The notes under the pieces were generated by a model. It had not been told where the DNA came from. It worked only from the letters and a program-made list of their open reading frames with translations, and did no database searches. A stretch of 64,000 nt of DNA, taken from Brevibacillus_D fluminis_A (GTDB lineage: Bacteria; Bacillota; Bacilli; Brevibacillales; Brevibacillaceae). This document shows, piece by piece, positions 16,572 through 24,997 of the stretch. How positions within the stretch are numbered: position 1 is the stretch's first letter; each line of letters opens with the position of its first letter. The position numbers and the translations under genes are program-made. The stretch spans positions 1,172,001 through 1,236,000 of the forward strand of contig NZ_CM125436.1 in NCBI RefSeq assembly GCF_052072235.1. The letters are read 5' to 3'.

Positions 16572-16735
16572 GTCAACTCCCCCCCACTTAGGCTAACGCC
16601 TTGAAGTGGGGGCTTGTAACTACCCGATAGTTCGAGCGTCTGACGACTCCTATCTTTTATCACTCATGCGAGCGTGGTGTTACCATAGGCAGGTTGACAG
16701 CTGCCCAACTACACAAGTCATGCTTGTGTAGTCAC
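16572..16735 (-). ncRNA. Predicted omega RNA (reRNA) region of the TnpB element
   Basis: In IS605-type elements the guide RNA comes from the 3' part of tnpB through the right end. Here that stretch holds two stems on the minus strand: 16708-16717 with 16723-16732 across the tnpB stop codon, and CCCCCACTT (16581-16589) with AAGTGGGGG (16604-16612) at the end. The guide would continue past 16572 into dhaK flank sequence, starting CTCTCTCTCC on the minus strand. Boundaries are inferred from family knowledge. Confidence 0.5.
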
Positions 16736-17836
16736 TCCAACGATGTACTCAATTCCTTTTCGTTGGAGATTCATAGCGCCAATGCGGTCGTCATTTGATC
16801 GATACCCGCACGTTTTACAGCAGAAGGTATGTTTTTTCTTATCGCGGTTGTCCTTCTCCGTGTGTCCGCATTTCGGGCATGTTTGAGAAGTATAGCTTGG
16901 GTCAACCGCAATAACCTTGGAACCAGATCGTTGTGTTTTATATTCCATCATCTTACGTAATTGGTAAAATGCCCAAGAGACCGTTTCATAGCGATCTTTG
17001 ATTTTCACACGTTCGGTGGCTTGGCGAACACCTGTTAAGTCTTCTACCACAAAGAGGGTATTTGCTCCATATCGTTCAACGAGTGCCTTTGATACCTGAT
17101 GGTTCACATCCGTCATCCAACGGTTTTCTCGTTGCCCGATTCGCTTCAACTTTCTGCGAGCAGAAGCTGTACCTACTTGTTGCAGTTGTTTGCGCATATG
17201 CTTGTAGTTCGAACGCTTATCCTTGATGGGTCTTCCTGTAAAAAACAATGATTTCCCTTGAGAGTCGTAGCTGACCGCAACAAAGTTGATGCCCATGTCT
17301 ATACCGACAACTTGGTTGATGGTATGTTCGGAAGTCTCTTGCATCTCTTTTGTCATGGGGATATGCAAAAATAACTTGCCATATTTATTTACAAGTTTTG
17401 CCGTACCAAAAGACCAAGAACCGTCAAAGTATTGCTCCATTCCTTTTATTTCGAATGGTACCTTCACACGACCTTGAAGCGTGTTAATCGAGAATAGCCC
17501 TTGCGTGAGAGAATAATCTCGATTCCACACAAGATCGTATTCAGGGTTCCTAAAATGTACTTTTGTCCAGTCATGACCGTTGTTTTTTAGGGACTGGTAG
17601 CGAGCAATTACCGTTTTCATAACCGATTGTGCCATTTGAGAGCGTAAAAGATAGACGGAACGCAACCGTTCATAGGTCATTTTGTGTAATTTCGCTTGTG
17701 CTACCTGCTTTATTTCGAACACAAGAGAAGATACGTAATTGCAGCCAGTACGGTAAGCATCAAGTGTTTGTTTCAGTAATTCAATCTGTTCAGATGTTGG
17801 ATTGATCTTGATTTTCGCTGTCATTGTCATTTTCAT
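16718..17836 (-). CDS. tnpB: TnpB RNA-guided nuclease / IS605 OrfB
   Basis: A 372-residue protein with the TnpB layout: N-terminal wedge and REC region, then a split RuvC-like nuclease. The RuvC residues are all present: Asp180 (VVGIDMG), Glu265 (FVVEDLTG) and Asp350 (SNDDRIGAMN). A zinc ribbon uses Cys320/Cys323 and Cys340/Cys343. Known TnpB proteins are guided by an RNA from the element's right end and cut DNA beside a target-site motif, helping the element persist. The gene is uninterrupted, so it may be active. It is antisense to the surrounding operon. AGGTGACAATAC precedes the ATG pair. Confidence 0.92.
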   Translation of the reverse strand: MKMTMTAKIKINPTSEQIELLKQTLDAYRTGCNYVSSLVFEIKQVAQAKLHKMTYERLRSVYLLRSQMAQSVMKTVIARYQSLKNNGHDWTKVHFRNPEYDLVWNRDYSLTQGLFSINTLQGRVKVPFEIKGMEQYFDGSWSFGTAKLVNKYGKLFLHIPMTKEMQETSEHTINQVVGIDMGINFVAVSYDSQGKSLFFTGRPIKDKRSNYKHMRKQLQQVGTASARRKLKRIGQRENRWMTDVNHQVSKALVERYGANTLFVVEDLTGVRQATERVKIKDRYETVSWAFYQLRKMMEYKTQRSGSKVIAVDPSYTSQTCPKCGHTEKDNRDKKKHTFCCKTCGYRSNDDRIGAMNLQRKGIEYIVGVTTQA

Positions 17837-17920
17837 GTATTGTCACCTCGCTTTCACTAAGAAAAGCATACCATGCCAATTAGTGAGAATCTATCTAAGA
17901 AAGGAGTAGCAGGAGAAAAA

Positions 17921-18000
17921 TTCGGACAACTGAACAGGCAAAAGCCTGTCCTTGTCCGAAGCGCATTTCTCCCCCACCTATAGAGGTAGGGGTCTCCTGC
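17921..18000. repeat. Left-end stem-loops of the TnpB element
   Basis: TTCGGACAA (17921-17929) pairs with TTGTCCGAA (17952-17960), enclosing ACAGGC/GCCTGT (17934-17949). A second stem, CCCCACCT with AGGTAGGGG, lies at 17972-17992. Subterminal hairpins of this sort are what the IS200/IS605 transposase recognises. Confidence 0.65.
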
Positions 18001-18010
18001 GCTAATACCG

Positions 18011-18658
18011 ATGAAACATTCACTGACGATCGAGGATATTCGCAAGATTTTGCAAGAGATCAGCAAGCTGATGGATGAACAGAAAGATTACCTTTGCCAG
18101 CTGGACGGCGCGTTGGGCGATGGAGACATCGGGCTGACGATGTCGAAAGGCTTCCGCGCCATCACGGAAAATTTGCCCAATATTCCCGACGATAACATCG
18201 GAGTCGTGCTGATGCGCAGCGCATTGGTCATGGGCGAAACCGTCGCCTCCACGATGGGGACGCTGATGGCCTCCGCCCTGATCCGCGGCGGCAAGGTCAC
18301 CCAAGGCAAGAGCGAGCTTGCGGTGGAAGACCTTTACAACATGACAAGCGCGATGGTGCAAGCGCTGGTCGAGCGCGGCAAAGCAAAGGTCGGCGACAAA
18401 ACGATCCTCGATTCCATCGTTCCCGCGATGGAGGCGATCGAAGCGGCGCATAAAGAAGGCAAAACGCTGAAGGAAGCCATCGACGCCGCCTACGCCGCAG
18501 CAGAAGACGGCGTCAAGCGCACGATCGACATGCAGTCCCGCCACGGCCGCGCAGGCCGCTACCTGGAACGCTCCATCGGCCACCAAGACCCCGGCGCAAC
18601 CGTAGGCGCCCTCTTCTTCAAAGGCTTCGCGAACTACATGAACTCACTCTCAGCGTAA
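18011..18658 (+). CDS. dhaL: Dihydroxyacetone kinase-type subunit L (DhaL/DAK2 domain)
   Basis: A 215-residue DAK2 protein. GDGDIG (36-41) is the Mg-nucleotide motif, and VGDKTILDSIVPA and HGRAGRYLERSIGHQDPGA are hallmarks of the family; length matches. It binds ATP or ADP and phosphorylates the sugar held by DhaK. No ribosome site precedes the ATG in the present sequence: the element end lies directly in front, and the original AGGTGG is stranded at about 16558. Expression is therefore likely weakened, or relies on another start. A terminator closes the operon. Confidence 0.9.
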   Translation: MKHSLTIEDIRKILQEISKLMDEQKDYLCQLDGALGDGDIGLTMSKGFRAITENLPNIPDDNIGVVLMRSALVMGETVASTMGTLMASALIRGGKVTQGKSELAVEDLYNMTSAMVQALVERGKAKVGDKTILDSIVPAMEAIEAAHKEGKTLKEAIDAAYAAAEDGVKRTIDMQSRHGRAGRYLERSIGHQDPGATVGALFFKGFANYMNSLSA

Positions 18659-18659
18659 A

Positions 18660-18690
18660 GAAAAGGGAGGGGAAGCCCTCCCTTTTCTTT
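18660..18690 (+). terminator. Intrinsic terminator of the sugar operon
   Basis: GAAAAGGGAGGG, a GAAG loop and CCCTCCCTTTTC are followed by a T-rich tail, directly behind the dhaL stop. Confidence 0.88.
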
Positions 18691-18741
18691 TAAATTTTTA
18701 ATTAATAAGGCTTTCATCCACGCTGGCCTCCACCGCAGCGA

Positions 18742-18960
18742 GGGATTTTCGGAAAAAAAGAGGCGCAAAAGCCTTTGCCATGCCTACCAGGCGCGCGCAA
18801 AAAAATGGAAACGCTTTGCGCCACATATCATCCTCGAGATACACCCGCCGCGCAGCGTGTGGCTTTGGGGCGCAGGTTCCATTTTTTTGCGCGCGCCGGT
18901 CACCCCGCCCCCCAGCAGGCATGGCAAAAGCGTCCGCGCCACTTTTTTTCCGAAAATCCC
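18742..18960. repeat. Nested fold-back element A before glpX
   Basis: The whole 219-base stretch folds on itself. A perfect 19-bp outer stem (18742-18760 with 18942-18960) is followed by CTTTGCCATGCC (18773-18784) with its complement at 18918-18929. Next come a perfect 21-bp stem (18790-18810 with 18877-18897), then GGCGC/GCGCC and CCACA/TGTGG pairs. The sequence TCACCCCGCCCCCCAGCAGG (18900-18919) recurs in element B. I see no coding gene here. Element A looks like element B with an extra inner fold-back in its loop. Confidence 0.75.
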
Positions 18961-18997
18961 CTCACCTCCACAAATGAACGAACGGAGCTGACCGCAA

Positions 18998-19951
18998 ATG
19001 ATGAAACAACTCCTCCTAGACTTCGTAGGCGTGACGGAAGCCGCCGCCCTCGCCTCTGTCCCCTGGATCGGCCGAGGCAAAAAACTCGAAGCCGACGGCG
19101 ATGCGACGGCAGCGATGCGGCGCAAACTGAACCAAATGCAGATGGACGCCGTTATCGTCATCGGTGAAGGCGAGCTGGACGAAGCGCCGATGCTGCACAT
19201 CGGCGAGCGCGTGGGAGCTGGAAACGGACCGGCGCTTGATATCGCAGTCGATCCTTTGGAAGGCACCAATCTGGTCATGAAAGGACAAGGCAATTCCATC
19301 GCCGTCATCGCCGCCGCTCCAAGGGGCTGCCTGCTGCATGCCCCTGACATGTACATGGAAAAACTGGCGGTAGGACCTAAGGCGGCGGGGAAGATCGACA
19401 TTACCGCTCCGCTGCTCGATAATCTGCACGCTGTCGCCAAAGCAAACGGAAAGCGCATCGACGAGTTGACGGTGATGGTGCAGGAGCGGGAGCGCCACGC
19501 CCAAATCATCCAGACGATCCAGCAGGCAGGCGCGCGCGTGCAGCTGTTCGGCGACGGCGACGTGAGCTATACGGTCGCAACCGCCATCGAACACACGGGC
19601 ATCGATATGCTGGTCGGCATCGGTGGAGCCCCGGAAGCGGTCGTCTCCGCCGCAGCGCTCCATTCTCTCGGGGGCGAAATCCAGGGCAGACTTTTGCCCA
19701 GCAACCAGGAAGAATACGACCGATGCCTCAAGATGGGTATCGCCGACCCGCTGAAACCGCTGCGCCAGCACGATTTCATCCGCTCCCACGAGTGCCTCTT
19801 CGCTGCAACCGGCATCACAGACGGCCTGCTGCTCCAAGGCGTAAGGCTCTACGAGCAAAACAAACAAATCACTCACTCCTTAGTAACCTACAAATCGGAC
19901 ACACCTTTGCATTTTATCGAGTCGGTTCATGAACAAAGGCTGACGGGGTGA
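18998..19951 (+). CDS. glpX: Class II fructose-1,6-bisphosphatase (GlpX-like)
   Basis: A 317-residue protein of the GlpX family by its characteristic blocks: GEGELDEAPML, DIAVDPLEGTNLV (metal and phosphate binding), GDGDVSYTVATAI and GIGGAPEAVVSAAAL. The family removes the 1-phosphate of fructose bisphosphate, and of sedoheptulose bisphosphate in some members, with Mn or Mg. GGAG lies ten bases before the ATG pair. The gene is separated from the DhaKL operon by a terminator and the fold-back element. A link to the sugar pathway is plausible from proximity but not shown. Confidence 0.9.
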   Translation: MMKQLLLDFVGVTEAAALASVPWIGRGKKLEADGDATAAMRRKLNQMQMDAVIVIGEGELDEAPMLHIGERVGAGNGPALDIAVDPLEGTNLVMKGQGNSIAVIAAAPRGCLLHAPDMYMEKLAVGPKAAGKIDITAPLLDNLHAVAKANGKRIDELTVMVQERERHAQIIQTIQQAGARVQLFGDGDVSYTVATAIEHTGIDMLVGIGGAPEAVVSAAALHSLGGEIQGRLLPSNQEEYDRCLKMGIADPLKPLRQHDFIRSHECLFAATGITDGLLLQGVRLYEQNKQITHSLVTYKSDTPLHFIESVHEQRLTG

Positions 19952-20020
19952 TTATTTTGACCGATGAGGCAAGAGGGAATTGAATAAGAATACCTGATGA
20001 AAAATGGAAAATCGGCGTAC

Positions 20021-20065
20021 AATCCCTCCAATGTCCCTCACGGCAAACATTGAAGGGATTTTTTT
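20021..20065 (+). terminator. Terminator after glpX
   Basis: AATCCCT-CC-AATGT pairs with ACATT-GA-AGGGATT and is followed by a T-run. Confidence 0.75.
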
Positions 20066-20136
20066 GCATTCCATCCAGTGAATCCGCCCTCAAAACCCAT
20101 TAATCATGACATGGTTTCAGTACCCAAGCAGCCGAA

Positions 20137-20242
20137 GGATTTTTGAAAGAAAGTGGAACGGAAGCCTTGGCAATGCCCGCCAGTCACCCCGACCCCCAGC
20201 AGGCATTGTCAGAGCTTCCGTGGAACTTTCTTTCAAAAATCC
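20137..20242. repeat. Fold-back element B before glcD
   Basis: A perfect 18-bp outer stem (20137-20154 with 20225-20242) is followed by ACGGAAGC/GCTTCCGT and CAATGCC/GGCATTG. The loop carries GTCACCCCGACCCCCAGCA, nearly identical to the loop of element A. The outer stem sequence (GGATTTTTGAAAGAAAGT) is a diverged version of that in A. The remainder of the 410-base gap between glpX and glcD holds a terminator and no gene. Confidence 0.72.
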
Positions 20243-20361
20243 CGCCCGACCACTACAGCCAACCAAAAAACAGGAAGGATGCCCACTACCACCTGTAGAA
20301 CTCAACAACGTGCGAATTTTTTGAAGCAGCGAACCGAGCTATAACTCAAGGAGGCATTCCA

Positions 20362-21729
20362 ATGAACCTAGTAGAAGAGCTGGCCAAACTCCTGACCCCC
20401 GGGCAGGTGACAGCCAACCAAACCATGCGCGAACAGCACGGCCGGGACGAATCCTATCACGCGATGAAGCTGCCGGATGCGGTCGTGTTCCCCGAGTCTG
20501 CCGTAGATGTCCAGAAAGTTCTTACTTTTGCAAACGAACACGACATCGCCGTCGTGCCGTTTGGCTTGGGGACAAGTCTGGAAGGGCATGTGATTCCGGA
20601 AAAAGGCGGCATCTCGCTCGATTTTCAGCGGATGAACCGGATTCTGGAGATTCGCCCCGCCGATTTTTTGGTGCGGGTTGAGCCGGGCGTGACTCGCTCG
20701 CAGCTGAACAAAGAATTGAAGCAGCACGGCCTGTTTTTCACGGTTGATCCGGGCGCAGACGCGACATTGGGCGGAATGGCTGCAACCAATGCGAGCGGAA
20801 CGACTGCCGTCCGCTATGGCGTCATGCGCGATCAGGTGCGCGATTTGACCGTGGTGCTGCCGGATGGCCGCATCATGAAAACCGGAGGACTCGCAGCCAA
20901 ATCGTCGTCAGGCTACCATTTGACCGGCATGTTCGTCGGCTCGGAGGGAACGCTTGGCGCGATCACGGAGCTGACCTTGCGCGTGTACGGCATTCCCGAG
21001 CATGTGATGGCGGCGCGGGTCACCTTTGGCAGCGTGAAGGATGCTGTCGATACGGCGTACGATATTTTGGCCGCCAACGTGCCGATCGCCCGCGTGGAGC
21101 TGGTGGATGCTGAATCAATTGAACGGATGAATCGCCACAGCCAGACGTCTTATGAAGAGGCGCCAACCCTGTTCCTGGAGTTCCACGGAAACGAGGCCGG
21201 GCTGAATGCCGATATTGCCTTTGTCCAAGAGCTGGCGGAAGGGCACGATTGCAAAAGCTTCCAGTTCGAAACCGACTCCAAGGCGCGGGCACAGCTGTGG
21301 GAAGCGCGCCATCAGCTCGCCTATGCCTTCAAGCACGCGTCGCCGGGCAAGCATATGATTCTGACCGATGTCTGCGTTCCGCTGTCCGAATTGACCGATG
21401 CGGTTCTGCATGCCCGCAGCCAGATGGATCGGCTGGAGCTGTTCGGCGGCGTCCTCGGCCATATCGGCGACGGGAACTTCCATACGATCATCATGATCGA
21501 TACCAATGATCCGGACGAGGTAGCGCGGGCGGAAGCATTCAACGCCTTGACCGTCGAACATGCGCTGGAGCGCGGCGGCACGTGCACAGGCGAGCACGGC
21601 GTCGGAAAAGGCAAGGTCAAATACCAGCGCAAGGAGCACGGCGCAAGCTACGACTTGATGCACCAGATCAAGCAGCTTTTGGACCCGCGCGGCATCATGA
21701 ATCCGGGCACGATTTTTCCGGTTGAATAA
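20362..21729 (+). CDS. glcD: FAD-linked oxidase, GlcD-like (glycolate/D-lactate dehydrogenase subunit)
   Basis: A 455-residue flavoprotein. The N-terminal FAD_binding_4 domain shows VVPFGLGTSLEGH, PGADATLGGMAATNASG and LAAKSSSGYHLTGMFVGSEGTLG. The C-terminal FAD-oxidase domain contains the metal-site motif GHIGDGNFH and ends TGEHGVGKGK...GIMNPG. Such enzymes oxidise 2-hydroxy acids, classically glycolate or D-lactate. GlcE and GlcF subunits are not next to it, which is also common in Bacillota. AAGGAGG seven bases upstream supports the ATG. A terminator follows. Involvement in the neighbouring sugar route (glycolate as a product) is only a suggestion. Confidence 0.87.
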   Translation: MNLVEELAKLLTPGQVTANQTMREQHGRDESYHAMKLPDAVVFPESAVDVQKVLTFANEHDIAVVPFGLGTSLEGHVIPEKGGISLDFQRMNRILEIRPADFLVRVEPGVTRSQLNKELKQHGLFFTVDPGADATLGGMAATNASGTTAVRYGVMRDQVRDLTVVLPDGRIMKTGGLAAKSSSGYHLTGMFVGSEGTLGAITELTLRVYGIPEHVMAARVTFGSVKDAVDTAYDILAANVPIARVELVDAESIERMNRHSQTSYEEAPTLFLEFHGNEAGLNADIAFVQELAEGHDCKSFQFETDSKARAQLWEARHQLAYAFKHASPGKHMILTDVCVPLSELTDAVLHARSQMDRLELFGGVLGHIGDGNFHTIIMIDTNDPDEVARAEAFNALTVEHALERGGTCTGEHGVGKGKVKYQRKEHGASYDLMHQIKQLLDPRGIMNPGTIFPVE

Positions 21730-21748
21730 CGGTGCAGTGCGGATACGC

Positions 21749-21787
21749 AAAAAGGACGAACGGAGAACTTGGCCGCTCGTTCTTTTT
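21749..21787 (+). terminator. Terminator after glcD
   Basis: AAAAAGGACGA-ACGG pairs with CCGC-TCGTTCTTTTT around a nine-base loop. Confidence 0.7.
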
Positions 21788-21914
21788 CTTCTGGTTGCTT
21801 TAGCTCCGGGGCATGAGCTGCTCCCCCTGAAACGGGAAATGTCTTTCGAAACATTATGAGTGCTTACGCGTCTACTACTACATCGTGTTTTTAAGAGAGG
21901 CAGGAGACACATGC

Positions 21915-24863
21915 ATGTTCAAACGCACTATTTCAATGGGGATAGCGATCCTGATAGGAGCGTCTGCGCTGATCGCTCCCGCACAGGCAGCAGCCGTACC
22001 GTATCTGAAGCCATACGTGACCGATACCAAATATGGTTTCACGGATGGCAGCAAACGGATTACCCAACCGGTCTACGATGATTTCAAAAAAGCAGCCCAT
22101 GTGCTGATCGTCACGAAAAACGGAAAACAGGGCGTCATCGATGCGAAAACAGGGGCCACGCTCATTGCGCCGATCTGGGATCAAATCGACATTCCGGAGC
22201 TGAAAAATGTCGCGGTCTTGCGCAAAGGCGCTGCGCTGCAAACCTTTACCTTCAGCACCAAAACGTTGTCCAAAGCGGTATTCAAAGAGTACGCAACGTT
22301 CTATTTATCCGACAAGCATACAAGCGTAATCGCGCTATCGGGAAACAGCTCGATGCTCATGGACACCGACGGCAAGGTTTTGATTCCGCCGTTTCAAGGA
22401 AATATCCGCTTTGTCGATTGGAAAGAGCCGAAATCAGCTGATGCCAACCGCGATACGACCCGCTATGCCATTGCCGTCTCAGCCAAAGAGCTGACGATGT
22501 TTGACCCGGTTTCGCTGAAGCCGATGTTCTCGGTTCCAGCTGTCACACTGGCGGGACCCGACAATGAAATTCCGACGGTTTCGTATTTGCAGGTTGTGCG
22601 CAACGGCAAAACGGGTCTGGTCAAACGGGACGGAAGCTTTGCGCTGGAGCCGAACTACAGCGGCGTCCAGCTGCTCGAAGGCACATTCGCGTCGTTTCGC
22701 GGGCCTGGCGGAGTCGGCTTGGTCAGCGACGGCAAAATCGTGCTGGAGCCAGGCTATGAGGAAGTGGGCGGACTGCCGTATCCGGCAACAGGCTTTTTCG
22801 GACGAAAAGGAGACATCGTGACCTACTACGTAAACGATGGCAGCAGCTCTTTTTCGTTGCGCAAAGGCGCTGCGTATTTGTATGGCAAAAGCGATACGTA
22901 CGTCCTGGGAAAAGATGTGGACAGCGGCCTGTATGGGGTCAAAAACCTGAAAGGCGAAACGATCGTCCCGTTTGAATACCCGGGCTTGGAAGGGGTGCCG
23001 GCTGCATGGGTGCTGGTGCGAAAAGACGGCAAGAAAGGCATTTTGGCCCAGCGCAACTTGAGCGTCGTCGCACCCGAGGTCTGGTTCGACAGCTTCGTCA
23101 CGATGGGCGGATATGACATGCTGGCGCTTACGGATGGCAAAAAGCTCGCGCTGTACTCCCAAGAAAGAGGGCTGCTGGTGCCTTTTCAGGAAGGGCTGCA
23201 AATTCGCTTCGACAGCAAGCATAACGCTGTGCTGGTGACCACGCCGGACAACAAGACGCGGGAGTATGGGGCGTATGAGCCGCCTGCGGAACCCAACCAG
23301 AAACCGGAGGAGAAGCCGGACATCAACGCACCCCAAATCGAGCAGCTCAACGAACAATTGAGCACATCCTATGTCCGCGATAAAGGCTATACCATTTTGC
23401 GCACAGCAAGCGGAGAGCCGGTTTCGAGCCAAATCTACCAGTTTGTCAGGAAAGAAGATCAATTGATTCTGGCAAATATAGATGCAGCATCCACCAGCTT
23501 TGATGTATACACGGCAACGGGCGAGCTGATCAACAAAGGTCTGCGTATTGCGGGAAGGAACGACCCGGAGGTGGAGCCGATTGTTTTACTCAAAGCCGGT
23601 GACTCGTATTACGCCCTTGCGGCAAAAGAAAATACGCGGGGCAAAGCGCTTGTGCGGCTGCATGGCAACCAGATGACGGTGCTGACGGATTTCACGTACT
23701 GGAGAATGTCCCGGTGGGGCGATTTGGGAGCAGAAGGGGTACTCGTGAACCTTTCTCGGCAAAATGGCGGGGACGACTTTACTATGCTCACAACGGACAG
23801 CATACGGCCAAAACTCGAGCAGGTTGAAGCCTATGGGATCAGTGACCAGGTTTATTTCATGCAAAAACAGGGAACCTGGAATGTGTTTGACAAAAAGCTG
23901 AATCCGCTGACAACGGGCAATTACAAATCACTCCGGAATGCCAGTGTTTCACCGGAGAAGTCGCAGCATCTGATCGTTCAGGATGCCAAGACAGGGCTGT
24001 ATGGCTTGATAAACACCAAAGGCGCGGTGCTGGCAGCTCCCAAATATGAGTATCTGAGCCTGATCGATGACACGTTTGCCGAGCAGCTTGACTATGATCC
24101 CGGCATCCAGCATTGGTTTGTGGTCATCAAAGGCAATCAGTTTGGCTACCTGAACGAAAACGGCAAAGAGATGTTCATGACGCCGCTGTACACGAAAGCG
24201 CCAAAAGTCACGAATCTCGCAGTGAAAGCGGGTGCTTTCCCTGAATTTGAAAACGTGATGGCAGTTGCGAGCGAGCAGCTGGTTGATTACGGCAAGCCAT
24301 ATAGTCAGATCAAAGGCGATGCCGAGAATATGTTTTATGGCCATGTCGCGCTTTATTTCGATTTGCCGCAGGACAGCAGCAAGGAAGCGATCATCGCGGC
24401 GCTCGTATCGAAAGGCATCCTGCCTGCGACTCGCACGGGAGCCGATTTCAGCGATGACGACTTTTTCGCTCTGGCGTACTACATGGTAAACGGGGCAAGC
24501 GCCCAGCAGCTCACCGGCGACCAGCGATTCCAATGGGCGAATGATCGCGGCCTGTACTTTCAGCGAGGCGGGCACGATTGCACCAGCCCGTTCGTCGATT
24601 ATGATTTCCTGTTCATGAACAAGCTGCTGCTGGCCAAGAAAGCGAACGTCAAGCTCAAGCCAAAGACGCTTTCTTTCGAGACGTTGACCGATAAGCAGCG
24701 CAGCATGCTGCTTTCGCTCATCCAGGTAAACGGTATCCCGTACGACAAGGCGCGTTTGCCGCTGACGCGCGCAATCTTGGACCCGCAGCTGAAAAAGCTG
24801 ATCGCAGAGTATAACAAAGCATCGGTACAGCTGCTGCAAGCGTATTTGAAAAACAGGCTATAG
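21915..24863 (+). CDS. Large secreted WG-repeat protein
   Basis: A 982-residue protein with a signal peptide (cleavage after AQA, about residue 26). Residues 30-480 and 680-790 carry WG-type repeats of the form G-x-x-D/N-x-x-G-x-x-x-x-x-P-x-Y, for example YGFTDGSKRITQPVYD, GLVKRDGSFALEPNYSG and YGLINTKGAVLAAPKYE. A Pro/Glu/Lys linker near residue 460 divides two propeller-like halves. The last 170 residues are a separate helical region, probably a capping or anchoring domain. I start at 21915 because GGAG lies eight bases upstream. Function is unknown; WG-repeat proteins are often surface-exposed. It is monocistronic, between terminators. Confidence 0.8.
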   Translation: MFKRTISMGIAILIGASALIAPAQAAAVPYLKPYVTDTKYGFTDGSKRITQPVYDDFKKAAHVLIVTKNGKQGVIDAKTGATLIAPIWDQIDIPELKNVAVLRKGAALQTFTFSTKTLSKAVFKEYATFYLSDKHTSVIALSGNSSMLMDTDGKVLIPPFQGNIRFVDWKEPKSADANRDTTRYAIAVSAKELTMFDPVSLKPMFSVPAVTLAGPDNEIPTVSYLQVVRNGKTGLVKRDGSFALEPNYSGVQLLEGTFASFRGPGGVGLVSDGKIVLEPGYEEVGGLPYPATGFFGRKGDIVTYYVNDGSSSFSLRKGAAYLYGKSDTYVLGKDVDSGLYGVKNLKGETIVPFEYPGLEGVPAAWVLVRKDGKKGILAQRNLSVVAPEVWFDSFVTMGGYDMLALTDGKKLALYSQERGLLVPFQEGLQIRFDSKHNAVLVTTPDNKTREYGAYEPPAEPNQKPEEKPDINAPQIEQLNEQLSTSYVRDKGYTILRTASGEPVSSQIYQFVRKEDQLILANIDAASTSFDVYTATGELINKGLRIAGRNDPEVEPIVLLKAGDSYYALAAKENTRGKALVRLHGNQMTVLTDFTYWRMSRWGDLGAEGVLVNLSRQNGGDDFTMLTTDSIRPKLEQVEAYGISDQVYFMQKQGTWNVFDKKLNPLTTGNYKSLRNASVSPEKSQHLIVQDAKTGLYGLINTKGAVLAAPKYEYLSLIDDTFAEQLDYDPGIQHWFVVIKGNQFGYLNENGKEMFMTPLYTKAPKVTNLAVKAGAFPEFENVMAVASEQLVDYGKPYSQIKGDAENMFYGHVALYFDLPQDSSKEAIIAALVSKGILPATRTGADFSDDDFFALAYYMVNGASAQQLTGDQRFQWANDRGLYFQRGGHDCTSPFVDYDFLFMNKLLLAKKANVKLKPKTLSFETLTDKQRSMLLSLIQVNGIPYDKARLPLTRAILDPQLKKLIAEYNKASVQLLQAYLKNRL

Positions 24864-24875
24864 CCAGATTCACCG

Positions 24876-24903
24876 GGAGGGCCGATTCCAGGCTCTCCTT
24901 TTT
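24876..24903 (+). terminator. Terminator after the WG-repeat gene
   Basis: GGAGGGCC, a seven-base loop and GGCTCTCC are followed by TTTTT. Confidence 0.75.
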
Positions 24904-24997
24904 GCTGCGCTTGAAGACGCTGCTGCTGTTGCCAGATTTTTTCATGCATCCGTTTTTTGGTATACTGAACGGAAAGCTTGAAGGGAGATGTGAGAAG

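Larger units (their letters stand above)
16572..18010 (-). mobile_element. IS200/IS605-type element with tnpB only, inserted at the dhaL start codon
   Basis: The element reads on the minus strand. The right end lies at 16572: hairpin 16581-16612 followed by TTGAC (minus strand, 16576-16572), the same pentamer as the right cleavage site of ISDra2. The left end abuts the dhaL ATG at 18011; the flank read on the minus strand is TTCAT, a plausible target motif. Removing 16572-18010 joins AGGTGG to ATG with eight A/G bases between, restoring a good ribosome site for dhaL. There is no target duplication, as expected. No tnpA is present, so it needs a helper or is immobile. Ends are inferred, not proven. 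Confidence 0.7.

Noticed and set aside
18780..18977. Arg/Ala/Pro-rich open frames between dhaL and glpX
   Set aside because: They are by-products of the GC-rich fold-back element; no ribosome sites, no family features, and the frames break at the stems.
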